Of a stretch of 64,000 bases of DNA, positions 12,604 to 25,417 are shown one piece after another; positions within the stretch are counted from its first letter, which is position 1, and every line of letters starts with the position of its first letter. The notes beneath the pieces are model-generated. The model saw only the letters and a program-made list of their open reading frames with translations. It had not been told where the DNA came from and ran no database searches. This stretch comes from Malus domestica (taxonomy: Eukaryota > Streptophyta > Magnoliopsida > Rosales > Rosaceae). The translations under genes and the position numbers were made by a program. Location: NCBI RefSeq assembly GCF_042453785.1, contig NC_091663.1, forward strand, positions 35,981,001 to 36,045,000, given 5' to 3'.

Positions 12604-13320
12604 AAAATTAATGGTATTATTAACATATGGTCCAACACAATTAGATTCGACACGTCGACAATTTCGGCATAATTTAGACATGTTAGAAGGACTGCATGGA
12701 AGAGAGACCTATTGTGTGGTTGGTGAAAGGTCGGGAAATGGACATTGATGGCTGAGATCTTTGGTAATAGGAAAATTATATTTCCATTTCATATCAAAAT
12801 AAAATTACACTTTGAGTATATATACAATTATATTGTAACCACTAAGATATCTAAACTATAACTAACTAATAGATATCTTAACCACTAAGTAATATCTCTA
12901 GATAGTGTAGTTACAATATTACCCTTTATATTTGGGGTTTCATTGTGGGTGATAAGAAGATGGCAGTGGGGGGATCAAGCTTTGAACAACAATATCAATC
13001 AGTTTAATCTTTTGTGATTCAAGCTTGAACATGTATTACTACTAAGGGTTGCGACTGTAATAATTGGTATCAATTTTATTTATTTGTTTTTCAAACGAAA
13101 TGCAGAAGGCGTAACACTTCAACGCTTCGGGGTGTTTTACAGGTTCATTCTTTACTGATAGGAAGAAAATCTTTGATGGTTGAGATCAGCAAAGGTATGT
13201 CTTCTTTTTCATTATGGGTGTAGAAAGAAAATTGTTGGACAGATTCGGAATTTCAAGATTAAAAAACTATAAGTTGGGTGTAGAAAGATGATAAATGGGT
13301 CTGAATAAAATTTCTTTTCT

Positions 13321-13712
13321 CGCCCCAAAGTAGTTTGTGATAGTGATACCTGAAAAATATTTGCCAATTGGGGCCTAAACAAGAGATTATTTTACTTTTC
13401 CCTCGTCTTCTTCCTCATTCTTCTTCTTATTCAAATCACAACCCACCCACTCTCACTCTCAGATACTCAAATAATCCACCACGGTCACATTCCATCGAGT
13501 TCCCAAAATAACCTTTTCGATTTTGGTCCCCACAAGTCACAATATCTCAGTTTCCCAGCATCTCCATTGCAATATATGATGAAGCTTTCAGCCAAAGACG
13601 AGACTGAGAGAGCTCACATGGTGAACGACATGTCGTTTCTTACAACTTCCTTGTCAAGTTCTTCGTGGTTAAGGACGTGTTTTTAAAAGTTTTCGTGCCT
13701 TTGGCGAAGATC
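13321..13712. other. Leader-like CT-rich stretch, no gene assigned
   Basis: CT-rich sequence (TCTTCTTCCTCATTCTTC) followed by an ATG at 13577 and a short open frame. This looks like a decayed 5' gene end abutting the start of duplicated copy B. No family recognised. Confidence 0.35.
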
Positions 13713-13967
13713 AAGTGTAATGTCTTTTCGTCACTAGCCTAATTTTAGGTGTGTTGGCGAACTTGGTTACCCTACGAGACCATTGGAACTTTACGTAGGA
13801 TGAATGTCTGTCGATTCTTAATCCGGTTTATGAGTTGTTCAAAGATTAATCACAAGTTGAAAACATTAATACAAAGGTAACGGAGTACATTGCTTGAGAA
13901 ACAATGAGTAATTGGTAAAAAGCCCACAGGCTACGTACATTATTCATGGCTACAACTGAAAATTTGA

Positions 13968-15762
<1,795 letters not shown>

Positions 15763-15817
15763 CTCGTAAACTTCTAAGGTTTCCAATCGATAATGCTTTG
15801 TACAAAACCATACTGTT

Positions 15818-15826
15818 CCTTTTATA
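15818..15826 (-). promoter_or_regulatory. TATA box of peroxidase B
   Basis: TATAAAAGG on the minus strand, identical in sequence and spacing to the one before peroxidase A. Confidence 0.6.
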
Positions 15827-16087
15827 GGCGACTTTGTGTCTAACTCCAAGTGACATTACATTTAACTAAATATTTGATGTCATTTAAAAAAAACGACTAC
15901 ACTTATTCTAAAAAAATATGTGGTTGACTCAATAATTAGCATATTTTTGTTCGTTCTGAATCTGCATTAATAGTTATGTGTTTAATCAAGTTATTTAGCT
16001 GCATTTTGGCTTAGTAACGAAATGCTAATACGTGTTTACTTCCCTTCCCAAATAAAAATAATGAGGATTGAGTTCTTCCAAAATACA

Positions 16088-16995
16088 AAACACAAAAGCT
16101 AAACTCAGTTTATTTACTGATCACAAGAGTTTGAAGTATCTATTTGATCAGAAAGATCTTAATCTGAGACAACGGAGATGGATGGAGCTAATTAGGGGTG
16201 CAACTTGGGGTGAGCCAATCCGAACCTGTCCATGTCCAACTCAACTTTAAACCCAAACAAGCGGGTTTTTTTTTATAGTTATAACCTGTCCGAACTCAAC
16301 CCAATTTCAACCCGTTCATTGATTGGGTTGAGTTGGGTTGATCATTTGCTCGTCCATCCCCAACCCAACCTAACTTGACTAACCAAACCCAATCTAACCA
16401 TATTGTAACCCATATCAATTAATGCTCAAATCACAAGTGTGCCAAGTCCAAATACCAACGCCCTTTCTAATTTTTTAATAAATAAATTACCCTGTTAAAC
16501 TAGTTAAGCTTTTAGGGAATAAAAGGCTTTGATTAGTCAACACATATTCGTAGTCACTAAATCCTAAAGTTTTATAGTAGATTGATTTATGAAATTAGAG
16601 TAAGCTAGCTTTGATGCTACTTAGTTTAATTTTTTTAGGAATTCTTGGGAACTAAATTGTTACAAGATAAAACTTGAAAAAGTTGAGTAGCCCAAACCCA
16701 ACCCAAGTAGGGTGAAAAAAAAAACCCAACTCAAGTAAACCCGAACCCAAGCGCAAATTGTAAAAGTTAGGTTAGAATTTGGTTGATCTTCCAACCCATC
16801 CAACCTACTCTAGTTGCACCCCTACAGTTAATCAATGAGTACAATTATATGATCAAATATCATCCTGGTCATGCTAAGGTGGTAGCTATTGCTCTTAGTC
16901 GTAAGTATTATGGTCAACTTTCCTCTCTTCTTGAAGTTCATCCATCTAAGCTTGTTGAGCTTGACTTTTTAAGGTCTAATGCAAGATTAACCTAG
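16088..16995 (+). pseudogene. Gypsy RNase H fragment, split by a MITE
   Basis: On the plus strand LFTDHKSLKYLFDQKDLNLR...RRWMELI (to 16192) and YNYMIKYHPGHAKVVAIALS (from about 16835) are the two halves of the RNase H end of a Ty3/gypsy pol (typical TDHKSLKYLF... YHPGKANVVADALSRK). The halves are separated exactly by the hAT-type MITE at 16193-16824. The key Asp of VADALS is Ile here, so it is dead. Copy A keeps only about 40 bases of it (about 8405-8446), so this insertion is older than the duplication. Confidence 0.85.
16193..16824. mobile_element. Non-autonomous hAT-type element (632 bp)
   Basis: Perfect 13-bp terminal inverted repeats, TAGGGGTGCAACT at the left and AGTTGCACCCCTA at the right. 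Flanking 8-mers GAGCTAAT (16185-16192) and CAGTTAAT (16825-16832) match at six of eight positions, fitting an aged 8-bp duplication. The interior is rich in AACCCAACCC and GGGTTGAGTTGGGTTG and encodes no transposase. TIR and 8-bp duplication point to hAT. Confidence 0.85.
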
Positions 16996-17417
16996 GATAA
17001 TTAATGACTATGCAGTTTTAATGCCGTGAAAGTGGCGTGTTCTATACACTAGTTTAATCTGGTCGGTCATCATCTGCAAGAAGCCAGCTGGAAGAATAGT
17101 ACTCGAATGTGGTATCCCTCATATTTTGTGCCGAAAACTATTGTTTTCTTAGCTTTTTATTTTTAAATTATCTGCATAATATTTCATAAGACGAAAAACA
17201 CGCATGATTTAGCGGAAACATGATTAATTTAAAGGATTAATGTTAACTCTGTTAGCAATGGAAAAAGGATAGTTGACTTAAACATTGTGGACAAAAAACA
17301 TGAATCGTGAATAGTTGTACAAGCTTGACAATTGTCCAAAACATGATTAAGAAATATTAGTCCCGATTAACAAATATTTATCTCACCAATAATTTGGAAC
17401 CAAAATCTGGAAGATTG

Positions 17418-17552
17418 CTAGTGCCTTCGCCCATGAGCGGTAAGTCTCGGGTTCGAGACTTGGGAGCAGCCTTACCATAAATGGGGGTAAGGCTAGCCGA
17501 CATTCACCTCTCCCAAACCCTGCGTAAAGCGGGTGTGCACTGGGTACGACCT
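17418..17552 (+). mobile_element. Au SINE
   Basis: Pol III box-B-like GGGTTCGAGAC is followed by GGGGTAAGGCTAGCCGACAT, CCTCTCCCAAACCCTGCG, AAAGCGGGTGTGCACTGGGT and a terminal T run. This matches the Au SINE family of plants as I remember it. The 5' tRNA-like part is shortened. It is absent as such from copy A, so insertion probably followed duplication. Confidence 0.8.
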
Positions 17553-18226
17553 TTTTTAGTCTACTGTTCAGACACGATGTTTAGAGATTTCTTTGACTTG
17601 TGCGCTCATACTACTTTTCTATTAGCTATAGACGGTGGTGGTCAATGGCATTGCCTGTCATGAACCATAACCATGGTGCAACTTGGTCAATTAGAGAATA
17701 ACCTACGTGGAACAAAGCTTATACTTTTGTTTCCGTGAACTCTCCTTATGGGAAGAAGGTGATAAAGAGAAAGAGGTATACACTTCGAGAGAGTTAAACT
17801 TGGTCATGACTTGATTACAGTTGGAGCTCCCGTATCATGGCTGCCATGCTAGTTTGTTGGAGGGGGCATTGGAGAGTAGTAGTTAAGGTTAAAAGAGGAG
17901 CAACTAGAATTATCTTTTTGTTAAGTTGCGAGTCTTCAAAGTCGGGGTTTCTCTTTTAAGAACGAATATTGGATCATCATAGTTTATGGATTTATGAGTG
18001 TGAGACTTTCGATCAATGTTGTTTTGTTGATTGTTATTTTGACATGTGTGGTACTCTTTTTCTTTTACCTAGATTTTGTCCGTGTGGTTTTCCTTGAGTA
18101 AAGCTCTGACGAGGTTGCTCTTTTACAAGTTACTTGATATACAATGTACCTTTTTTTGGTAATGAAATTTCCATTTAACCTAAGAAAAGTTGAGAGCTAA
18201 TGAAATTTTCGAAGGGAAATGATTTG

Positions 18227-18884
18227 TGTAACATTCCACATCGTTCAAATTAGTGGATTCTGTAAACCTTATATGTATATTCTCATCTCTACCTAGCACG
18301 AGGCTTTTTGAGAATTCACTGGCTTCGGGTTTCATCGGAACTCCGAAGTTAAGCGAGTTTGCATGAGAGCAATCTCATGAAGAGTGACTCACTGGGAAGT
18401 TCTCGTGTGAGTTCCCAGAAACAAAACCGTGAGGGCTTGGTCGGGGCCCAAAACGAAAAATATCGTGCTGCAGTTGAGTCGAGCCAAGGATGTGGTGGGT
18501 GCCTGGGCCGGGATGTGACAATTTGGTATCATAGCCAATCCTTGGCCAAAAATGTGCTGACGAGGACGTTGGGCCCCTAAGGGGGTGGATTGTAACATCC
18601 CACATCGCCCAAGGGAGTGGATCCTATAAGCCTTATATGTATATTCTCATCTCTACCTAGCACGAGGCTTTTTGGGAACTCACTGGCTTCGGGTTCCATT
18701 GGAACTCCGAAGTTAAGCGAATTTGCGCGAGAGCAATCCCATGATGGGTGACCCACTGGAAAGTTCTCGTGTGAGTTCCTAGAAATAAAACCGTGAGGGT
18801 GTGGTTGGGGCTCAAAACGGACAATATCGTTCTACGGTGGAGTCGAGCCCGGGATGTGGTGGGGGCTCGGGCAAAGATGTGACA
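18227..18884 (+). mobile_element. Complete Cassandra TRIM retrotransposon
   Basis: Two 294-bp LTRs (18227-18520 and 18591-18884), each TGTAACAT...GATGTGACA, flank a 70-bp interior. The interior starts with a primer-binding site TTGGTATCATAGCC, complementary to initiator tRNA-Met, and ends with a purine-rich AAGGGGGTGGAT. Each LTR holds a 5S rRNA-derived stretch (AACTCCGAAGTTAAGCG...GGGTGACCCACTGG), the hallmark of Cassandra. Flanks ATTTG/ATTTC form a near-perfect 5-bp duplication, and copy A (about 9512) is the empty site ACGATTTCCCAC. It encodes no protein and depends on other elements for movement. Confidence 0.95.
18666..18778 (+). repeat. 5S rRNA-like domain of Cassandra 3' LTR
   Basis: GGAACTCCGAAGTTAAGCGA matches 5S box A, and GATGGGTGACCCACTGG matches the box C/3' region. 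The 5' LTR version (about 18322-18416) has the corresponding stretch decayed to AAGAGTGACTCACTGG, so it is the more degraded of the two. Not a functional 5S gene. Confidence 0.8.
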
Positions 18885-19502
18885 ATTTCCCACTATAATT
18901 GTCTCCTCTTACACACCCCTCTTTATTTCTGGGCCTTAATTGAATAAATCAAGTGAATCAACGTACATACTTGAACATAGGTGTGCAACAGAAGAAAAAT
19001 GCCAATGAGTTTGTGAAATTATTTCCTGTTTTCAAAGTGTTTTATTTTTCAATTCAAATTTCAAAAAATTTTAAAATTTCCAAACTAAAAAGTAGAAAAA
19101 CACCAAAAAGAAAACTTTTATGTAGAAAATATAATTGTCACGCGAGATTTTTCAGTGTGTCAGAAATGCAGTCTAGCACACAAAATGTAATAATGCAATT
19201 GATTGGAAGTTGGAAAAAAAATTCAACCAATTATATCTTAACACTTAATATATTAAACTTTATTCTCAGCACACTTAAAAATTTCTCTCGTCGCAACCAT
19301 TTTAACTTATATTCTCTAGGCATTACTAAATAAACTAAAATTACAACAATGGAGCTCTCAAATCAAATGTTCAAGAAACCAAGACCTTCATTGGGTCCCA
19401 ATTGTTCAACACAAATAATTCCAAACATTTTTTTGGGAAAAGAAAAAGGTAATAATTAATATAATATAATTGGGAAAGTAGAAGAAAAAACAAAAAGCTC
19501 AA

Positions 19503-20023
19503 TCCATTTTCTTCACTCGAATGGCCTAAAAAGCCCCTCCACTTTGGACACATCAAACCTGTCGTTACTTCCGGGCCCGCCACTTTCTCAACGGTCCGAT
19601 CTACCACAAATTCGAATTGTTTTCTTTCCCAAATCCAACCCCACGATTTTTTCTGTTAAATGACATTTTGACTTCAACCTTTGGTCATAATTACTATCGA
19701 AGTATCGTTGACGTGAATTTAGCGGCTAAATGAACTACAGGCTGACGGTATGGTAAATAACGGATTATAAGATTTCTTTAAAATTAAAAATTTGAGGTTT
19801 TGGGTTTGAAATTCGTTGTTGATGTAGAAGTCAAACTTATGATTAGGGGAAGGCTGAAATGTCTTTGTGAATCTTCTCAATTCTCGAAAGAAGTAGATAA
19901 TCGTGATTTACCACCAATTATCTCATTTTTCTAAATAAAAAATAAAAAAAATTAGCAGCTAAATGTAAGTTGGATAATTTCTAAAACGTTATGAAGAATT
20001 GTTTAAATTAATGAGTAAATTTA
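19503..20023 (+). mobile_element. Intergenic with a tRNA-derived SINE (about 19737-19930)
   Basis: The SINE has degenerate box A (GACGGTATGGTAAATAACGG) and box B (GGGTTTGAAATTC) and ends near CCACCAATTATCTC. It aligns along its whole length with a copy at 25037-25235. The rest of the interval shows nothing. Confidence 0.6.
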
Positions 20024-20240
20024 AGGAAGAGGATCCTCTCCGGATCCATTTTGTGAGGATCCTAAGGAACCCCACATCTTAGTCATTCATCGTATATCAT
20101 GCGATCAGTTTTTATCAGGTACTATTTGTATTTAATTTTAAATCAAAAAAGTCAAATGATTTCTGACCACATGATACACGATAAATGACTAAGATATGAG
20201 GATTTCTAGAATCTCTACAATTTGAATCTGACTGAGATCC
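20024..20240. mobile_element. Fold-back MITE with GGATCCTCTCCGGATCC ends
   Basis: The left arm (GATCCTAAGGAACCCCACAT, CTTAGTCATTCATCGTATAT) pairs with the right arm (ACACGATAAATGACTAAGAT, ATGAGGATTTCTAGAATC) around a short loop at about 20115-20150. Related to the element at 38035-38234, which shares the TCCGGAGAGGATC motif. Confidence 0.65.
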
Positions 20241-21149
20241 AAATCCTAAATTTAAACCACTTGAAAAACAATTTATACTATACATTAGCGTATGATAAAA
20301 TGTCTTTTCCATTTTATTTGAGATCCTACGATTAAATACTTTTATCCAACTATGGAATATTTTTGCCTATTCAAAACCAAATTGAAAGTCGACATAACAA
20401 ATTGATATAACAGATCTAAAAGTAGAGGGTATTGCTAATTTATCCTATTATCTCTTTTTTTGGGCCGGATACTAAAGCATCTTCAATAGAGAAATGCAAA
20501 AACGGTATTTACATCATATTTTACACTTTCAGGAGATGTATATGAGAGTTCTACTCCAATGAGAGAAATGTAAATTTGAGATCTTATTTAATTCAGTCAA
20601 GATTTGTGCTTCCAAAAGAACCAAAAGCTAGTGGGTGTTATTACTATCAATTAGACCATCTCCAACCATTGGATTAAAAGTCAAATTTTTTAGTCCGGAA
20701 TATTTAGCTTTTAGCCTAAAAATAACTTTTCTGCTCCAACTCTTCTAGCCTAAAATTTTAGTGCAGGATTATAAAGAATGAACTTAGATTATTTTTTTTC
20801 TTAAATTAATTTTTTTTCTTAAATTAATTTTTTTTTAATAAATATGTAGACTATCGTAAATTAATTTTATGAACATTTTAATTTAAAAATATTTAAATTC
20901 CGATAAATATTGAAAAATCACTAAATTTTTCACAAATCAAGCCTTTAACTTTCACCAATCTATCAACCCTGGGCTAACTTTTAATTCATCAACCGTTCAA
21001 CATCAAATTTTCAATTAATAAAGTACATAAACTTAATACAACCGATAATTCATAAACCACATAATTAATAAACTACATAAACTTAATTCAAACAACAATT
21101 AATAAACTTATTTAATAAAGCACATAATTCATACACTACATAAACTTAA

Positions 21150-24100
21150 TAATCATATCCGCCATCTTCACTTGGTGATGGACTTCATACAGGACTTGGG
21201 ATATAGGGTTCATGACACACCCCATCCCGAAGGAGGGCATGCTGGCCGTCACGTGAGAGTGACGTAACCATTTGCACAGTACGGAAGCTTTAATTATACA
21301 ACTTCAAAGTTGATACACTCGAAGGTGAGTCCTAATTTTGTCCACTCTGTCAGAACACCGTCGAATTCCTCGTAGTCACCACACCTTTGTGATTCCTGAA
21401 CCTGGAGGGGCGCAAAACCAAAATTGAGTGGGTCAGTAAAACAATTCTTTTTCCAAATCCAAACATTTCTCAATACGTTGTAACCCCTCTCCGTAAAACC
21501 TATATACTTTCCCAGAAATGTAAAATATAAATATACATATATATTCTCAACATTTTTCTTTATCAATCATGCCATGCCATGTCTAATTCAACAGTTAAGT
21601 ATGGATGCATCAACAATAATCATATCAGGTGCAAGAAAGTAATCAACCGGAGGCCCTCTAATAGTCCTGTACGGTTGAATCTAGAGCTCAAAATCTATCA
21701 CTATCACTCTGCCGGAGTCACCTCTGTGACCTGTCCGACCTTCTGCACACAAGTTACGCTCTAGTGCTTCTCTCATCAATCATCTGTGCACATAATCTAA
21801 GGTCACCCACCAGTCGAAATCTCACTAACACTCTTCGACTGGCCCGTCGCACCCACTCCGCGTGGACTGTGCGACCAGCATCTACTTGGATCCAAGGCAA
21901 GCGTGCGATGCGGTGAATACTATAAGCACTAAACCATGGTGCAGGATTTGAGCTCAATATACATCAACATCATCATAACAGTAATTAAATACTCACCTGA
22001 TACTCACCTGTGCGTCCGCCGCACCATTCATTCATATGCATCATATAACAATTCATATCATTTGATTCATATCATTTCATGCATGGCAATTCGATTTACA
22101 TTTCCATATATATTTCATATACTTCTATGCATGACCTTTCAATTCACGTTTTCATATAATTCTATATACCTTTCGTTTAAAACATAATTTCATTCTAATT
22201 CAATTTCTGGGAAAACGTCAAGTATATATATATATATACGGAAAACAAAACTGCCCACTCACAGATTACATCGACGTCTCGTAAGTCCCTGAGCATCCCT
22301 TGGCCATGCCCGATGCCCGCATAAACCTCACCTATACAAAAGTAACCATTTTGACGTTATTTAACGCCTAACCCAAATCTTAGTTAATAACTCCTCATAT
22401 ATTGCTCAAATTGGGTATATGAATATACCACCGTGACCTACACAACCTCAGGATCATCCCCATATTTTTAAAATAATTTTTGGAGGTCTCACGCGCCCCC
22501 ACGCGCCTGACGTGGCACGGACCTACGCGCCCCCCACGCGCGGCCACGTGACATGCACACTGACGGCTACAGTGAACGGCGTTAGGGAATATTCCGTCAA
22601 ATCCTAGTATATTCCGTTAAAAACTAACGGTTTCCGTTAAAACTGACTAACGGCGTCAGAATATTCCGTCAAACTTGACGGAATATTCCGTCACCTTCAA
22701 CCTTCAGCTCCGGCGACCGTCGCCGACGCCGGAAACTGGGTAATTTTTCAAATTCACTAATCTCCTTCGTTTTTCGTCCAATTTCTTCGCATTTTACACC
22801 AAAATGAAGCATTTAACATGTACTATCACGTTGGAAGGTTTTTAAACCTTAAAAACAACAAGATCATACCTTCCAAAATTCCTCAAATTCGGCCAAACTC
22901 GAAACCAGTGATCCCGATATCCATTTTGTTCAAACGAGGCACTCCGAGCCTCCTCGTGACCTCCTTAAGCTCACTGTGAGCTTGTTTTAGCCTAAAACAT
23001 AGTCATTTAGAAGGTCATAAATAGTGCCATTTCACGGGGTCTTTAGAAACTAGGGTTTTTGAAATGGAACTCACCTGAATTTGGTATCCCCGAGCTCGTG
23101 AAGTTCCCAAGATCACGATGGTGATCTTAGATTGGACGTTCGTGTAGAATTGTGGTTGTTCTTGGTGTTTGCCGTGAGTTCGAGAGTAAGAGAGAGAGTG
23201 AGAGAGAGTCTGAAATGAAAGAAGAAGAGAGAAGAAAGATTACGGGTTTTAGGGAGTGTTTTGAGGGTAGGAGGTCCTACCTAAGTCCAAATATAATTTA
23301 ACACATACAAATATAAATCTAACCCTAGTTTAGGATCTTAAAGTAAAACAAACACCAAAATTACGCACCTTAATCCCGTTTAAGGGCGTTTTTGTAATTT
23401 CACGTCCTCGGTATTTAGTAATTCTGGGACGGGCTGTGACAGTTCAGATGATTCATCATCTTGAAACATACTCCTTGAGGCAGACTTTCGCAAAATTTCC
23501 TTTTGTTTACCACATAAGAACTTCTTCCTCTCTGGAGTGTATTTGCTGAGGTTTTCCATCATCAAATTAATTTCAAACCTATCTTGCTCCCTATCCGAGA
23601 TTTCCTTCATTTGCAAACGCATTTGGGCCGTTTCTTCTTGGTGAGCGCTATGGGTTTCGTTCAATTTTGCAATTCCGGTAGCAAAGTGTCCACTCATCGG
23701 ATCTTGGGACTTTCCTTTTCTCTTTGCTTCTTTTTGCTTATCTCTTCCCGGCAAGGAGATGGGGTCATTTCATCAACACCTTCATCTCCGACATTTGTCT
23801 ATGCGGCTTCACGTTAAAATGAGCTTCCCCATTGTTGGTTCGCATCGGTTCCCCACCTCGGACAATCCTTGAGGACATCCCAAGCATGTTGCAACTTAAA
23901 AACTTGATTTTTTGGTGTTACTCTTGTCTTGTAAATTTCCATTGCTTTGTCACCTTTTGCAAAAAATACATAAAAATAATTAGTTGCAAACTAATATTAT
24001 GTACATGACAAATAAAATATCAATAACAAAACTCACAATTTATGTGGCATCCCTTCCACTAGCCATGGCAACCACGGCTCTCTCCAAGCTTCCCTTCTAT

Positions 24101-24327
24101 AAAGTGCATGCTTTGTTGATAGTTTTCCACCAATCATAAACACCACCACCATCTCGCCCGTCGCCGTTGCAATTTTCTTGAAACTTTGCAAAGATTTTAT
24201 CCCATGAAACTTTTTTATTTTGATTTGTGCCAATTGCACCATCTTCGCTAACAGAAACCCACGCCAAACATAAGGCAACATCTTCCTCACAGGTCCAATT
24301 ATGACCTCTAATATGCTCTCTTGCCAT
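21150..24327 (-). pseudogene. Harbinger ORF1 (Myb/SANT-like + NAM-associated C-terminal domain), broken
   Basis: Starts at an ATG at 24327 (MAREHIRGHNWTCEEDVALC), a Myb/SANT-like DNA-binding domain with the family's GTNQNKKVSWDKIFAKF. After a TAG the frame goes on KGSLERAVVAMASGRDAT to about 24040. A second exon near 23950 reads AMEIYKTRVTPKNQVFKLQH and HAWDVLKDCPRW. The C-terminal domain lies at about 23755-23447 (GRDKQKEAKRKGKSQ ... FEINLMMENLSKYTPERKKF). The last residues (SSEPYIPSPV, stop, SPSPSEDGGYDY) resume left of the solo LTR at 21212-21150. ORF1 proteins help Harbinger transposase bind DNA and enter the nucleus. At least two in-frame stops, a likely frameshift near 23820 and the LTR insertion make it non-functional. 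Confidence 0.8.
21213..23441 (-). mobile_element. Solo LTR (2229 bp)
   Basis: Read on the minus strand it starts TGTCACAGCCCGTCCCAG and ends GGGTGTGTCA, giving TG...CA ends. It is flanked by an exact 5-bp duplication GTTCA (21208-21212 and 23442-23446). No gag, pol, PBS or second LTR is present, so it is best explained as a solo LTR left by LTR-LTR recombination. It contains a T(A)n tract near 22225 and repeated GGAATATTCCGTCA/ACGGAATATTCCG motifs at 22590-22690. It lies inside the C-terminal coding part of the Harbinger ORF1. Confidence 0.85.
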
Positions 24328-25036
24328 GTTGAACAATTTGGAAATGGAAGGAAATGGTAGAAAATAAATTGGAAGAATTGTAGGAGAAAATTGAGTTTTG
24401 TGTGGATGTTTGAACAAATACATAGGTATTTATAGAGTTTTTGGGTGAATTTTGAGTTAAATAATTTTTTTTAAAATTATTTTAGCCGTTGGATTTAAAT
24501 TTGGACCGTTAGATCTTTTTTTTTTACCATTAGATTTGATTATATTTGATCTCAACCGTTGGATTCAATGTATTTTAAAATAACATATTTTAAAAAAATG
24601 AAATTTGAATCTGGAATGTTGGATCAACCAACAATCCTTAAATGATAGCCGTCAGATGGGGAAAAGAGCCGTTAGGCTCAAGGGAAGTGGCCTACAGGGC
24701 CCTGACAGTGGGCCCCCACTTTGTCGGGAACATATTCAAAGCAGGCCTGTGGGGCGCGTCCGCAAGGGGGCGGGCCGAAAGTGGCCCAATTTCAAGTGAG
24801 TCCACGCGGATGGGGGAGGGGGAATTTGGCCCAGCTTTAACATTTGGCTTTTAGCCCAATGTTTTAGCTTGGGTTGGGTGGTGTTTGGGGGGGGGAGGGG
24901 GGGAATTTGGCAAATAGCCCATGGTTGGAGTTGGTCTTAGGAGGTCAAAGTCACCAAACACTGGAGATGAAGTGAAATTTTGAAACGAGTGACCGTTTGA
25001 ATTCTGAAAACAAGTTGGAACTTCAAAAGCCCTATC

Positions 25037-25260
25037 ACTAAGAGTTGATAGTTCAGTGATAAATGACGGATTATGAGACTTTCTTAAAACTAAAAACTTG
25101 AGGTTTTAGGTTCGAAATATGCTACTGATGTGGAAGCCAGACTTGTAACTAGAGGGAAGCTGAAATGCTTCTGTAGGTCTTTCCGACCTCTGAAAAGAAT
25201 GAATAATCATGACTTGCCACCAATTGTCTCCCTTTAAAAAAAAATAAAAATAAAAAATAA
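25037..25260 (+). mobile_element. tRNA-derived SINE with A-rich tail
   Basis: Box A-like AGTTCAGTGATAAATG and box B-like TTAGGTTCGAAAT, ending CCACCAATTGTCTCCC, then AAAATAAAAATAAAAAATAA. Same family as 19737-19930. Confidence 0.65.
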
Positions 25261-25417
25261 AAAATAAGAAAAACCCTCTCACCATCTTGTCAATGCAATT
25301 CAAAGCTACCCTCACACTCTCACATGCGACTGAGGTTTATACTCTCTCTTTCTCTCCCAACAGCAATAGTCTCGGCATTTCAGAGACACCCAAAAGATTT
25401 TACAGAGAGAGAGGGAG

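Larger units (their letters stand above)
12267..13320. mobile_element. Candidate DNA element with ~95-bp inverted ends
   Basis: 12267-12356 (GAAAATTTTATTTAGACACA... TTTCTACACCCAAC) matches the reverse complement of about 13215-13320 (GTGTAGAAAG... AATAAAATTTC) over most of its length. No transposase is encoded between them. No clean target-site duplication was found, so the outer borders are approximate. Confidence 0.5.
20654..24936 (-). mobile_element. PIF/Harbinger-type element, ORF1 only, interrupted by a solo LTR
   Basis: Terminal inverted repeats GACCATCTCCAACCATTGG (20654) and the reverse complement of CCATGGTTGGAGTTGGTC (ends 24936) are flanked on both sides by TTA, the 3-bp target typical of PIF/Harbinger. 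Inside, on the minus strand, is a decayed Myb/SANT-type ORF1. No DDE transposase is recognisable, so the element is non-autonomous. Removing the solo LTR leaves about 2.05 kb. The right end (24600-24936) is G-rich. Confidence 0.8.

Noticed and set aside
16185..16832. GGGTTGGGTT/AACCCAACCC sequence as an interstitial telomere repeat
   Set aside because: The motif is not TTTAGGG; it is the interior of the hAT-type MITE with defined TIRs.
17418..17552. tRNA gene
   Set aside because: Only a box-B-like element is present with no cloverleaf; the 3' half is Au SINE body.
18322..18778. Possible genomic 5S rRNA genes
   Set aside because: The 5S-like stretches are inside the two LTRs of Cassandra, lack a complete 120-nt 5S sequence and carry mutated control boxes.
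21294..22187. Coding frames inside the solo LTR
   Set aside because: Short, unrelated to gag or pol, and located within a non-coding LTR.
24600..24860. GC-rich plus-strand frames at the Harbinger right end
   Set aside because: They arise from the G-rich subterminal region of the element; opposite strand to ORF1 and no similarity recognised.
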